Shown piece by piece: positions 34,586-43,579 of a DNA stretch of 64,000 nucleotides. The notes under the pieces were generated by a model. The model did no database searches and was not told the origin of the DNA. It saw nothing but the letters and a program-made list of their open reading frames with translations. The position numbers and the translations under genes are program-made. Origin of the DNA: Caballeronia pedi (lineage in GTDB: Bacteria > Pseudomonadota > Gammaproteobacteria > Burkholderiales > Burkholderiaceae); the NCBI RefSeq assembly GCF_001544915.2, contig NZ_FCOE02000024.1:55345-119344 (forward strand), read 5' to 3'. How positions within the stretch are numbered: position 1 is the stretch's first letter; every line of letters begins with the position of its first letter.

Positions 34586-35913
34586 GCCACACGCGCCAAC
34601 TGCATCTGAACACCAACATCACCGGCGTCGGACGCCATCCCGCCGGATGGCGCACGCTCGACAATCCGCGCTCGATCATCGATCTGAACTTCTTCAAGGA
34701 GATCGCCACGATCGCCGAGCGCGGCAAGCTCGATGCGGTGTTTCTCTCCGATCTGCTCGCGCTGCGCAATCACGCCGAAGGGCCGTCGCAGGCGCTGGAA
34801 CCGACCGTGCTGCTGACCGCGCTCGCGGGCGCGACGACGCATGTCGGCCTGATCGGCACTGCGTCGACGACCTTCAACGATCCCTTCAATCTCGCGCGGC
34901 GCTTCGCATCCGTCGATCATCTGAGCGGCGGGCGGGTCGCCTTCAATGCGGTCACGACTTACGATGCCGCCGCCGCCGCGAACTTCAGCCACGACGTGCC
35001 GCTCACCACCGACGAGCGCTATGCGCGCGCGCAGGAGTTCGTCGAAGTGGTGACGAAGCTGTGGGATAGCTGGGAAGACGATGCCTTCGTCGCCGATCGG
35101 GCGACGGGCCGCTATGCCGATCCATCGCGCGTGCATGCGATCGAGCATCGCGGGACATACTTTTCGGTGCGCGGTCCGCTGACCGTGCCGCGCAGTCCGC
35201 AGGGACGGCCGGTGCTCGTGCAGGCGGGTTCGTCCGAAGGCGGACGTGCGCTGGCCGCGCGTTTCGCCGATGCCGTGTTCACCGCGCAAACCACCTTGCC
35301 GACTGCGCAGGCTTTCTATGCGGAGATGAAAGAGCGCGTGCGTCTGCATGGACGCAATCCCGATCATTTTCTGCTGCTGCCCGGTTTGTACCCGGTGATC
35401 GGCGGCACCGAGCGCGAAGCGCGCGAACGCAAGGCCGAACTCGATGCGCTGCTCGATACCGATCGCGAAGTCGCGCGTCTTGCGGGCGCGCTGGGCCTCG
35501 CGCCGGATGATCTGCATATCGATGCGCCGCTGCCTTATGAGCGGATCGGAAAGGTTGCGCGCTCGGATCTCTCGCGCGGCTTCATCGATTCGACGGTTGC
35601 GCTTGCCAAAAGCGAAAACCTCACCGTGCGCGATCTGCTGGATCGCAATCCGGGCGCGCATCGGATCATCGTGGGCACGCCGGAGCAGATCGCCGACGAT
35701 ATCGCGCGCTGGTTCAACGAGCGCGGCGCGGACGGCTTCAACCTGAACGCGGATGTGTTCCCTTCCGGGCTTGCGGCGTTCGTCGACCATGTCGTGCCGC
35801 TGCTGCAGAAGAAGGGCATCTTCCGGCGCGATTACGAAGGCACGACATTGCGGGAACATCTGGGCTTGCCGCGGCCCGACAGTCAGTACGCGCGCGCGGC
35901 GCGTGCGGCGTGA
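34582..35913 (+). CDS. NtaA/SnaA/DszA-family FMNH2-dependent monooxygenase
   Basis: 443 residues from ATG 34582 (ATGA overlap). The start LHLNTNITGVGRHPAGWR, the segment LIGTASTTFNDPFNLARRFASVDHLSGGR, shortened in family databases as NtaA/SnaA/SoxA (DszA), and PVLVQAGSSEGGRALAARFAD are diagnostic. Members oxidise nitrilotriacetate, dibenzothiophene sulfone or dimethyl sulfide-like compounds. In this operon an organosulfur compound is the natural guess. Confidence 0.9.
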   Translation: MSHTRQLHLNTNITGVGRHPAGWRTLDNPRSIIDLNFFKEIATIAERGKLDAVFLSDLLALRNHAEGPSQALEPTVLLTALAGATTHVGLIGTASTTFNDPFNLARRFASVDHLSGGRVAFNAVTTYDAAAAANFSHDVPLTTDERYARAQEFVEVVTKLWDSWEDDAFVADRATGRYADPSRVHAIEHRGTYFSVRGPLTVPRSPQGRPVLVQAGSSEGGRALAARFADAVFTAQTTLPTAQAFYAEMKERVRLHGRNPDHFLLLPGLYPVIGGTEREARERKAELDALLDTDREVARLAGALGLAPDDLHIDAPLPYERIGKVARSDLSRGFIDSTVALAKSENLTVRDLLDRNPGAHRIIVGTPEQIADDIARWFNERGADGFNLNADVFPSGLAAFVDHVVPLLQKKGIFRRDYEGTTLREHLGLPRPDSQYARAARAA

Positions 35914-35920
35914 GGCAATC

Positions 35921-37135
35921 ATGACCTACATTCATCGCGCCAGCATCATCAAATCGGATAACGAATCAATCGAGATCGCGCGTCGGCTTGCGCGTGAATT
36001 TGCCGTGGAAGCATCGCATCGCGACCGTGAGCGGAATTTGCCTGTGAACGAAGTCGAGGCATTCAGCGCGTCGGGATTGTGGGGCATCAGCGTGCCGCGC
36101 GCGTTCGGCGGCGCGGATGTTTCAGTGCGCACGATCGCTGACGTGTTCGAACTGATATCGGCGGCGGATTCGTCGCTCGGGCAGATTCCGCAGAATCATT
36201 TCGCCACGCTCGAACGGCTTCGGCATGACGGCACGGCGAGCCAGCAGGACTTCTTCTTTTCCCGCGCGCTCGCGGGAGAGCGTTTCGGCAACGCCACCGC
36301 CGAGCCGGGCGATCGTTTGCCTTCCGAGCATGAGACGCGCGTGCATCGCGGCGAAAGTGGTTTCGTGCTCTCCGGCCGCAAGGTCTATTCGACGGGCGCG
36401 CTGTTCGCGGACTGGATTCCCGTCGCGGCGCTTGACGACGATGGTCTTCCCGTCACGGCGTTCGTCGCACGGCATGCGCGCGGCGTCGAGGTCATCGACG
36501 ATTGGTCCGGCTTCGGTCAGCGCACGACGGCGAGCGGCCAGGTGCGGCTCGATCACGTCGAGCTCGATGCATTGCAGATCGTGAAGCGTGGCCGAAGCGG
36601 ACACATCGATGCGGCGAACGCGGTATCGCAGCTCATTCATGCGGCGATCGATCTTGGCATCGGGCGCGCGGCGCTCGACGATACGAAGCGATTCCTGAAG
36701 GAGTTATCGCATCCGGCGCGTGGCAGTGGCGCGACGCGCGCGGTCGAGGACCCGTACACGTTGCGCGACATCGGATCGTTGACCGTCGACTATCACGCGG
36801 CGCAGGCATTGACGGCGCGTGCCGCGGGTTTGATCGACGCCGCGCGTGACGAAGCAGCACGTGCCGATGTCGCTGCGGCGATCGTCGCTACGGCCGAGGC
36901 GAAGATACTCACGACGCAGTTTGCGCTCGATGCGGCCAACAAGCTCTTCGAACTGGCGGGCACGCAATCGACATTGGAAACGCATAACCTGGACCGGCAC
37001 TGGCGCAATGCAAGAACGCACACGTTGCACGATAGCGTGCGCTGGAAGTATCACGCCGTAGGACAGTTTGCGTTGAATGAGCTGCTGTGTGATCCGTTCA
37101 CGTATGCGCATCCTTATTCAGCGATCGATGAGTGA
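35921..37135 (+). CDS. sfnB: SfnB-family sulfur acquisition oxidoreductase
   Basis: 404 residues from ATG 35921, 7 bases after the previous stop. The fold is acyl-CoA-dehydrogenase-like, but the motifs (AIDLGIGRAALDD, ELAGTQSTLETHNLDRHWRN, and HDSVRWKYHAVG near the end) belong to the SfnB/DszC branch, which are flavin monooxygenases or reductases made under sulfate starvation. It is the last gene of the operon. Its stop overlaps the U-tract of a leftward terminator. Confidence 0.9.
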   Translation: MTYIHRASIIKSDNESIEIARRLAREFAVEASHRDRERNLPVNEVEAFSASGLWGISVPRAFGGADVSVRTIADVFELISAADSSLGQIPQNHFATLERLRHDGTASQQDFFFSRALAGERFGNATAEPGDRLPSEHETRVHRGESGFVLSGRKVYSTGALFADWIPVAALDDDGLPVTAFVARHARGVEVIDDWSGFGQRTTASGQVRLDHVELDALQIVKRGRSGHIDAANAVSQLIHAAIDLGIGRAALDDTKRFLKELSHPARGSGATRAVEDPYTLRDIGSLTVDYHAAQALTARAAGLIDAARDEAARADVAAAIVATAEAKILTTQFALDAANKLFELAGTQSTLETHNLDRHWRNARTHTLHDSVRWKYHAVGQFALNELLCDPFTYAHPYSAIDE

Positions 37136-37160
37136 AAAAAGGCGCGCTCCACGGCGCGCC
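37135..37160 (-). terminator. Intrinsic terminator of the leftward sulfonate ABC operon
   Basis: GGCGCGC (37141-37147) pairs with GCGCGCC (37154-37160) around a six-base loop. Read leftward, a run of six T (complement of 37135-37140) follows. It lies 23 bases past the binding-protein stop and overlaps the last base of the SfnB stop codon. Confidence 0.8.
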
Positions 37161-37182
37161 TGTTCGCATGAGCCGATGTGGA

Positions 37183-38181
37183 TCACCGCGCCGCCACCGC
37201 CTGCGCATCGAACACCGGATTGAACTCGATATCGACCGCGATCTTGTTCTTGATATCCCCCGACCGATATAGCGCATCGGCAATGCGCTGCTCGCGCGCG
37301 ACGAGTGTCTTGTCGAGCGGATAAAACACCGAGCGCCCATTCTCCGCCGAGAACTTCGCCCGCGCCGGGCTCTGCTTCATCTTCTCCAGATAGATCTTCT
37401 CGACAGCCGGCACGTTCTGCGCCCACCAGGTCCAGGAGTTCTTCAGACGCCCGAGAAAATCGCCGAGCGCGCGGCTCTTCGCCGGATCGCGCAGCACTTC
37501 CGTGCGCGCGGTGAAGACGGACAACGCCGGAATATCGAGCTCGTCGCTCTTGATGACGACGCGCGCATCGCCCTTGTCGACCGTTTCCTTCACAGGCCCA
37601 TAGCCGCCCGAATACACCGCGACCTGCCCCGCATTGAACGCCGACGCCGACACGTTGCCATCGCCGAACTTCACACCCTGGAAATCCTTCGGCTTCAGAT
37701 CGGCCTTGTTATACGACAGCACGTATTGCAGATAGTTGAAGCCGCCGAAGTTATAGCCCCACGTCTTGCCGCGCAGATCGGCGAGATTCTTGACATCCGC
37801 ATCCTTGCGCACGACCGTGACGATCGGCGGATAGCTGCTGTCCGGATTGCGCCATCCCGCGATGATCTGCAAGGGCGCGGTCTCGGGCGTCCACGGCGCG
37901 CGCGCATTGCCCTGCTCGATGATGAGCGACGTATCGCCCATCAGCCCCACGTCGAGCACTTTCGAATAGAGCGCGGACAGTTGCGCGGCGGGCCCGGTGA
38001 GCACGGCCCATTTCACTTTGTACGGCGCGCCGTCGAGCACATGCGATGCTTCGACGATGAGCGGCCACGCGGCATCCTGCGTGCCGATCGTCAAGGTGAG
38101 CGGTTCATCGGCGAAGGCAGAGGCCGACACAGCGAACAGACTCGCAACGAATAGAGCGGTAAAACGTTTCCTGATGCGCAT
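37183..38181 (-). CDS. ABC transporter substrate-binding protein, sulfonate/nitrate-type (SsuA-like)
   Basis: 332 residues with a signal peptide (hydrophobic core, cut after ASAFA). The NMT1/SsuA fold is seen in KVKWAVLTGPAAQLSALYSKVLDVGLMGDTS (given here in part) and DLRGKTWGYNFGG. It should bind a sulfonate, sulfate ester or similar anion in the periplasm. It is the last gene of the leftward permease-ATPase-binding protein operon and faces the rightward oxidation operon. Confidence 0.87.
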   Translation of the reverse strand: MRIRKRFTALFVASLFAVSASAFADEPLTLTIGTQDAAWPLIVEASHVLDGAPYKVKWAVLTGPAAQLSALYSKVLDVGLMGDTSLIIEQGNARAPWTPETAPLQIIAGWRNPDSSYPPIVTVVRKDADVKNLADLRGKTWGYNFGGFNYLQYVLSYNKADLKPKDFQGVKFGDGNVSASAFNAGQVAVYSGGYGPVKETVDKGDARVVIKSDELDIPALSVFTARTEVLRDPAKSRALGDFLGRLKNSWTWWAQNVPAVEKIYLEKMKQSPARAKFSAENGRSVFYPLDKTLVAREQRIADALYRSGDIKNKIAVDIEFNPVFDAQAVAAR

Positions 38182-38207
38182 GAGTGTGTGATGAGTGAAT
38201 GAAAGAG

Positions 38208-38972
38208 TTATGCCGCCTTCTGCGGCGCATCCTGCGTCACGCCGAGTTCGGCGAGCAGCCGTGTTCTGAGCGCGATGGCCGCTTCGTCGCTGCGCGAGCG
38301 CGGTCGCGGAAAATCGACGACGACATCCGCGCTGATTTCTCCTTGCGACAGCACGACGATGCGGTCCGACAGAAGAATCGCCTCGTCGATGTCATGCGTG
38401 ACCAGCACCACAGCCGGCGTATGCGCGCGCCACAAACGCGCGACGAGTTCATACATGCGGATGCGTGTGAGCGCATCGAGCGCGGCGAACGGTTCATCGA
38501 GCAGCAACAGCTTCGGCTCGCGCACGAGCGCACGCGCCAGCGCGACACGCTGCGCCTCGCCGCCCGAGAGCGTCTTCGGCCAGCCATCTGCATTACGTGT
38601 CAGGCCCACTTCATCGAGTGCCGCAAGCGCCGACGGCTTCGCCGCGTTGAGCCGGTCATGACCGATCACGACGTTCTCCCACACGCGTTTCGCGGGCACG
38701 AGACGCGGCTCCTGAAATACGACGGAGCGCGCGCCCGCCACGCGCACGCGCCCGCTATCGGCCTGATCGAGTCCGGCGAGAATGCGCAAGAGCGTCGTCT
38801 TGCCCGCGCCCGAGGCGCCGAGCATCGACACGAACTCGCCGCGCTTCACCTTCAGCGAGACGTCCTTCAGCACGGCGCGGCCGTCGAATACGCGGCTCAC
38901 GCTGTCGAGTTCGAGGGCGGTCTCGCGTTCGTCGCGCACGGACCGGGCGAATGCGATATCAGGCGAGTTCAA
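38208..38972 (-). CDS. ABC transporter ATP-binding protein (SsuB-like)
   Basis: 254 residues with a complete nucleotide-binding domain: Walker A GASGAGKTT, Q-loop VFQEPRL, signature LSGGEAQR, Walker B LLLLDEPF and switch His in VTHDIDEA. It powers sulfonate-type import together with the permease, whose stop it overlaps by 14 bases, and lies 26 bases ahead of the binding-protein gene. Confidence 0.93.
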   Translation of the reverse strand: MNSPDIAFARSVRDERETALELDSVSRVFDGRAVLKDVSLKVKRGEFVSMLGASGAGKTTLLRILAGLDQADSGRVRVAGARSVVFQEPRLVPAKRVWENVVIGHDRLNAAKPSALAALDEVGLTRNADGWPKTLSGGEAQRVALARALVREPKLLLLDEPFAALDALTRIRMYELVARLWRAHTPAVVLVTHDIDEAILLSDRIVVLSQGEISADVVVDFPRPRSRSDEAAIALRTRLLAELGVTQDAPQKAA

Positions 38973-39876
38973 AGCGCGGCCTCCACGGAAGAGCGAGATG
39001 TTCGAGCGCGCGCATGATGAGATCGGTCACGATGCCGAGCGCCGCATAAACCAGAATGCCCGCGATGATGATGTCCGCGCGCTGATTCTGGTTCGCGTTC
39101 ACGAGGATGTAGCCGATGCCGTTCTGCGCGTTGATCTGCTCCGCGACGACGAGCGCGAGAAGCGCCACCGCCGATGAATAGCGCACGCCCACGAGTATCG
39201 AAGGCAGCGCCGTCGGCAGAATGATGCGCAGCGCGATCTGCCGGTTCGACAGGCCGAACACGCTCGCCGCTTCGAGCAACTTCGGATCGACGCCGCGCAC
39301 GCCCGCATACGTGTTGAGATACATCGGGAAGATCGTGGCCGCGAGAATCACCGCGACCTTCGCGCCCTCGCCGATGCCGAACCATGTAATGAAAAGCGGG
39401 ATCAGTGCGATGAATGGAATCGTGCGCAGCATCTGCAAAGGCGCATCGACGACCTCCTCGCCCACGCGCCACAGTCCCGCGAACAGCCCCGCGAACAAGC
39501 CGATACCGCCGCCGATCGCGAGGCCCGTCGCCGCACGCATCAGCGACACGCCGATCGCGCTTTGCAATTCGCCATCGGCGATCAGTTCCTTCAGCGCGGC
39601 GACGATGACCGTCGGCGGCGGCAAGGTTTCAGGCGCGACGAGTTGCAGCGACGACGCGAGTTGCCACAGTGAGATGAGCGCGAGCGGCACGCCCACACGC
39701 AACGCGCGCGAGCGCAGCGCGGACCATTGGAACGGGGTGCGGCGGCGCACCTCGCGCGTCGGCAGATCGATGAGCGCGCGCGGATCGCTGACGCGCGCGG
39801 CGGCGGCCGTGGTGCGATCTTGCGCCGCGCCGGGGTCGATCCCGAGCGCGGCGGATGGAAAGCGAGGAACGTTCAT
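38959..39876 (-). CDS. ABC transporter permease (SsuC-like)
   Basis: 305 residues from ATG 39876; an ATG at 39882 and a longer frame from 39939/39942 are alternatives, none with a clear ribosome site. After an N-terminal cytoplasmic tail come six membrane helices of the BPD family. The EAA loop that docks on the ATPase is visible around LEAASVFGLSNRQIALRIILP. With LPPPTVIVAALKELI before the first loop it resembles SsuC/TauC permeases. First gene of the leftward operon. Confidence 0.9.
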   Translation of the reverse strand: MNVPRFPSAALGIDPGAAQDRTTAAAARVSDPRALIDLPTREVRRRTPFQWSALRSRALRVGVPLALISLWQLASSLQLVAPETLPPPTVIVAALKELIADGELQSAIGVSLMRAATGLAIGGGIGLFAGLFAGLWRVGEEVVDAPLQMLRTIPFIALIPLFITWFGIGEGAKVAVILAATIFPMYLNTYAGVRGVDPKLLEAASVFGLSNRQIALRIILPTALPSILVGVRYSSAVALLALVVAEQINAQNGIGYILVNANQNQRADIIIAGILVYAALGIVTDLIMRALEHLALPWRPRFELA

Positions 39877-40060
39877 GGGCATTCGACGTAAATCGGAAGA
39901 GAGTGGAACTTCCGATGGTACGGTTGCCTGTCCTCGCATCAAACCAAGGCTTTGCGAGATGCTATGCGCGCAGCGCGTGATTTGGATTCCTGAGATTCTA
40001 CAAAGGCACGACCGTGCGTGAAGCGCACCGCATCAGGCGCCCTGGTCGCGCCCGCTCGCT

Positions 40061-40270
40061 TCAGTGCAGCGGCGATTCGCCGGGCAACTGGAATGCGTCG
40101 ACGGTGTAGCCCATGTTGAAATAGCCCGCGCGCGCGTAGACGGAAATGTGTTCGAGCTTTTCCGCGCGCGTGGTTTCGTCCGGCACTGCTGCTTCGTTCG
40201 TGAAGTGCTTACGCACGCGCCCCGCCGGGGCTGATATCGCCTGCCAGTAATGAGTCAGGAAGTGCGGCAT
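40061..40270 (-). CDS. Small protein of unknown function
   Basis: 69 residues. A strong ribosome site (GAGGAGG) lies 6 bases before ATG 40270, which is the main reason to accept it. The protein is soluble and aromatic-rich (HFLTHYWQ, VYARAGYFNMGYTVDAFQLPG), with no signal, membrane segment or known motif. It stands alone between the ABC permease and the Bcr/CflA exporter. Confidence 0.6.
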   Translation of the reverse strand: MPHFLTHYWQAISAPAGRVRKHFTNEAAVPDETTRAEKLEHISVYARAGYFNMGYTVDAFQLPGESPLH

Positions 40271-40374
40271 GGCTCGCCTCCTCGATGCGTGGACAGATCA
40301 AATCTAGTCCGTCAAAAAGGCGTCGGCAAACAAGCTTTTCTGCAATGCATTGCAGAGCGCACCGCCGTGAAGCA

Positions 40375-41613
40375 TCAGGCCGCGTCGGTACTGCCGCGCA
40401 TCGTGCGCGTGGCCTGCGATTGTTCCAGATGCCGCAGCAGCAGCGTGACCATCGCGACCACCGTGAACGCGAGAATCACGAAAAACACCGCGAGCGGCGC
40501 CAGAATCTGCACCGAAACGAAGCCCGCCAGCGCCATCATCACCGACGACACCAGCAACAGCGCGCAGCCCAGGATCGCCGCCGTGAGGCCCGCGATATGC
40601 GGAAAGAGCGAATTTCCCTTCGCCATCAGCGTCGGGTACATCGCGCCGGCGCAAAAGCCCATCACGAGCACGGGCGCGGCAAGCGTCCAGATGGTCAGAC
40701 CGATCGTCAGCGAAAGCAGCAGCATGACGACCGATGCTCCCGCCATCACGCGCGCACCGATACGCAACCGTTGCTCCGCGCTCGGCAGACGCACGTGATA
40801 CACGCGGTTCGACAGGCCGCCGAGAAAGTACATCATGCCGATGGCGAGCGCCAGATAGCCGAAATAGGTCGGCGGTTTGTGCAGCGTGTTCTGCACCATG
40901 AAGGGGCCGACGATGTTGAACACGAGCAGAATGCTGTAGCACAAACCCTGCGCGAGAAAGCAGCTTTGAAACACGCGGCTCGACAACACCTTGCCCGCGT
41001 TCGAAATCAGCGTGCCCAGTTCGAGATGCACGGGCTTCGGCAAGGTCTCGCGGTAGCGCCACACGAGCGTCCACATCACGATCGAGTAGATCAGCAGGAA
41101 CACCAGACACGCTTTCCAGCCGAACCATGTCTGCAGATGCGCGCCGATCACGGGCGCGACGATCGGCGCGAGTCCCCACGCGATCGCCATGTACGTGAAC
41201 GCGTGCAGCAGCGCCTCGCCCTTGAACGAATCGGTGATGATGGTCTTCGCGAGCAGGTTCGTCGCGGCAATGCCGAAGCCCTGCAGGCAGCGCGCGAGCA
41301 AAAAGGTTTCGAGGCTCGTCGCCGCGAGCGACAGCAGGCAGCCGAGCGTGAAGACGACGAGCCCGAACGCCAGCACCTTCTTGCGTCCATAAGCATCGGC
41401 AATGGGGCCGAACACCAGCTGGCCGATCGCATAGGCCGCCATATAGCTGGACACGCTCGACTGGATCGCCTGGGGCGAGGTGGCGAAGTAACGCGCCATC
41501 GCGGGCAGCGCGGGCACGTAGATGTCGATGGCGAGTTGTCCGGCCGAAGCGAACAGGCAAACCAGAAACAACAGGAAGCGCGGGGAATTCTTCGTGGGAT
41601 CGGTGTGGGTCAT
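40375..41613 (-). CDS. Multidrug efflux MFS transporter, Bcr/CflA family
   Basis: 412 residues, 12 membrane helices. Family markers: DIYVPALPAMARYFATSP in the first helix-loop, GQLVFGPIADAYGRKKVL for the MFS loop 2-3 motif, and FLLARCLQGFGIAATNLLAK. It would export drugs, sulfonamides or amino acids with proton uptake. It lies 118 bases downstream of the DUF2278 gene on the same strand. Confidence 0.9.
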   Translation of the reverse strand: MTHTDPTKNSPRFLLFLVCLFASAGQLAIDIYVPALPAMARYFATSPQAIQSSVSSYMAAYAIGQLVFGPIADAYGRKKVLAFGLVVFTLGCLLSLAATSLETFLLARCLQGFGIAATNLLAKTIITDSFKGEALLHAFTYMAIAWGLAPIVAPVIGAHLQTWFGWKACLVFLLIYSIVMWTLVWRYRETLPKPVHLELGTLISNAGKVLSSRVFQSCFLAQGLCYSILLVFNIVGPFMVQNTLHKPPTYFGYLALAIGMMYFLGGLSNRVYHVRLPSAEQRLRIGARVMAGASVVMLLLSLTIGLTIWTLAAPVLVMGFCAGAMYPTLMAKGNSLFPHIAGLTAAILGCALLLVSSVMMALAGFVSVQILAPLAVFFVILAFTVVAMVTLLLRHLEQSQATRTMRGSTDAA

Positions 41614-41731
41614 GACGACGATGAATGGACGGGTCCCGGCGATCTCTGTCGGACCCGCACGGATGGCGGATTCATCGTATTGTGCCTGTCATCGTGCGGA
41701 TCGACATGAAGTCATCGTCGTGTGCGTCGTT

Positions 41732-42490
41732 TCATGACGTCGCCGACACGCCGTTCAGAATCGGGTGAGACTGCCCCGGAATCGGCCGGCCGCGATTATC
41801 GGTCGGCACGAGTTGCGTCTGGAACGCGACGAACAGCGCCTGAAACTTGCCGTCCACTTCGACCATCACCGCGCCGTCCTGAAACACGCCGTTTTCGTTC
41901 GAGTGGTCTTTCACATGCGATCCCTTGCCCGGTTTCGGGTTGCCCTGATTCATATGCGTTTCGTGCAGGCCGTCCTTGCCCGGTTCGAACAGGAAGCCGA
42001 AGCCGTAGACGGTGACGTCCTTGGCAGGCTTCCAACCGAGACGATTGTCGCTATAACCGGGCGTCTTGTAGACGTAGTCGACGCCGTCCGCCGACATATC
42101 GAGCTGCAACATCTCGTTGAGGAGCGCGTTGATATCGTTGCGCTCGTTCTTCGTGTCGAGCGCGATCGGGCGCATCGCGTTGAGATCGAGCAGGCGTTTG
42201 TCGTGCACGTAGTCGAGCTTCGGGAAGTCCGACGTGGCAACGCCCGCCGGCAATTTGCCGAGATCGGCGGTCATCGGATGGTCGAAGTACTGGTCCCAGA
42301 GATACAGCACGAGATAGCCCGCTGGCCCCGCCAACGAGCTGTCGGATTTCACATTGGTGACGATGGCGAACGGCTTGCCATTCGTGTCCTCGCTGACGAT
42401 CACATAATGCGGGTCGCCTTTGTAGCCGTCGAGAAAAGGAACGCCGAGGCTGAGCTTGCCTTTGAAGAGAACGTATTCGTTGCGCGCCAT
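41732..42490 (-). CDS. DUF2278 (YukJ-like) family protein
   Basis: 252 residues, no signal or membrane segment. The start YVLFKGKLSLGVPFLDGYKGDPHY (shortened here to its core, KLSLGV...PHYVIV), the DYVHDKRLLDLNAMRPI segment, and the late GFGFLFEPGKDGLHETHMNQGN are the DUF2278 features known from Bacillus YukJ. The biochemical role is unknown. It diverges from the Nudix gene across 208 bases. Confidence 0.8.
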   Translation of the reverse strand: MARNEYVLFKGKLSLGVPFLDGYKGDPHYVIVSEDTNGKPFAIVTNVKSDSSLAGPAGYLVLYLWDQYFDHPMTADLGKLPAGVATSDFPKLDYVHDKRLLDLNAMRPIALDTKNERNDINALLNEMLQLDMSADGVDYVYKTPGYSDNRLGWKPAKDVTVYGFGFLFEPGKDGLHETHMNQGNPKPGKGSHVKDHSNENGVFQDGAVMVEVDGKFQALFVAFQTQLVPTDNRGRPIPGQSHPILNGVSATS

Positions 42491-42698
42491 GATGCTGCTC
42501 CATGAAGTGAGCGATCATTTGATGCGACCAGTGTGACACTTGCACGAAACACGCGGAACACATGTTGCCGAATGCGCAATCCGGGAAATGCCGCTGTCAT
42601 CGCGCGCTCCACAATCAGGCAAGTGTTGAGTACACTTAGACCCGCCCGCAGGACGCGTCCTGCGCATCCACGCAGAGAACCAGATATTCGGAGCCAGT

Positions 42699-43061
42699 TT
42701 GAGGAAGCGAGCCACGGTCATCTGCCGACGAGGCAACCGGATCCTGCTGGTTGCGCGACGTCGCACCAAATGGGCACTGCCCGGCGGCATGCTCAAGCGA
42801 GGCGAGCACTTGCCGGAAGCCGCGCTACGTGAACTCAAGGAAGAGACCCGCCTGCTCGGCAAGTCGGCGAAATTTCTGTTTCAGCATCGGGGAAGACAGA
42901 AGCATCATCATGTCTTTTTCTGCGATGTGCCCAAGAGCGCCAAGCCGCGCGCAAGCAATGAGATCGTTCGATGCCGCTGGGTCCACGTGGCGGATATTCA
43001 ACGGATCGCCACCAGCGCGCCCACTAAAACGATCGTGAAGGCGCTCAACGGCAAGCGTTGA
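42699..43061 (+). CDS. Nudix hydrolase
   Basis: 120 residues from TTG 42699, with GGAG 5 bases ahead. The complete Nudix box is present: G, five residues, E, seven residues, then RELKEE (in LPGGMLKRGE...ALRELKEET). It hydrolyses a nucleoside diphosphate linked to another group, with Mg2+ held by the box glutamates. The size and N-terminal RATVICRRGNRILLVARR resemble small housecleaning Nudix enzymes or diphosphoinositol-type hydrolases. Substrate not assignable. Confidence 0.85.
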   Translation: MRKRATVICRRGNRILLVARRRTKWALPGGMLKRGEHLPEAALRELKEETRLLGKSAKFLFQHRGRQKHHHVFFCDVPKSAKPRASNEIVRCRWVHVADIQRIATSAPTKTIVKALNGKR

Positions 43062-43122
43062 CCTTTTGTTCACGCGACATCCGGACAGCGCGCCCGCCAT
43101 CGCGGCGCGCGCCGTCCGTGCG

Positions 43123-43488
43123 TTATTGACCGCCTTCCTGAATCGTCAGTACGTTCTTCACGGACGTGACGCCACTCACGCCCTTCGCGATCGAAGCGGC
43201 CTTGTCGATCTGCGTGCCGTCCGCGGCATGGCCCGCGAGCGTGATGGCGCCGTTCTTCGCGATCACGTTGATGCCCACGGTATCGATACCGCCCTTCTGC
43301 AGCGCCTGAGACACCTTCTTGCTGAGCGCGCGGTTGGCCTTGCGCAGCGACGATTTCGAGGTACCCGAACTTGCCGATGGCGTGGTGGACGGAGTCGCAG
43401 CCGCATCGCTCGTTTGCGACCATGCGGCGACGGATGAGAAAACCGTCAATGCGACGGCTGCGAGTTTGAGCATATTGATCGTCTTCAT
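43123..43488 (-). CDS. BON-domain periplasmic protein (OsmY-like)
   Basis: 121 residues from ATG 43488 (GGAG ahead; an upstream in-frame ATG lacks it). A signal peptide is followed by a Ser/Thr/Ala-rich linker and one BON domain (about 55-118) with VNVIAKNGAITLAGHAAD-like strands and a GVTSVKNVL end. BON domains bind phospholipid and help protect the envelope in osmotic shock. Confidence 0.85.
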   Translation of the reverse strand: MKTINMLKLAAVALTVFSSVAAWSQTSDAAATPSTTPSASSGTSKSSLRKANRALSKKVSQALQKGGIDTVGINVIAKNGAITLAGHAADGTQIDKAASIAKGVSGVTSVKNVLTIQEGGQ

Positions 43489-43579
43489 CGCTTGCTCCAG
43501 TTTGGTGAATGTCGGCCGGGACATGGCGCCCCGAAGCATTCTAGTCGGCGCTGCGCCATAGCGCAGGGAATCGTGCCAT

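Noticed and set aside
40304..41560. 418-codon frame overlapping the Bcr/CflA exporter on the same strand
   Set aside because: It is a frame-shifted reading of the exporter, with no membrane pattern of its own.
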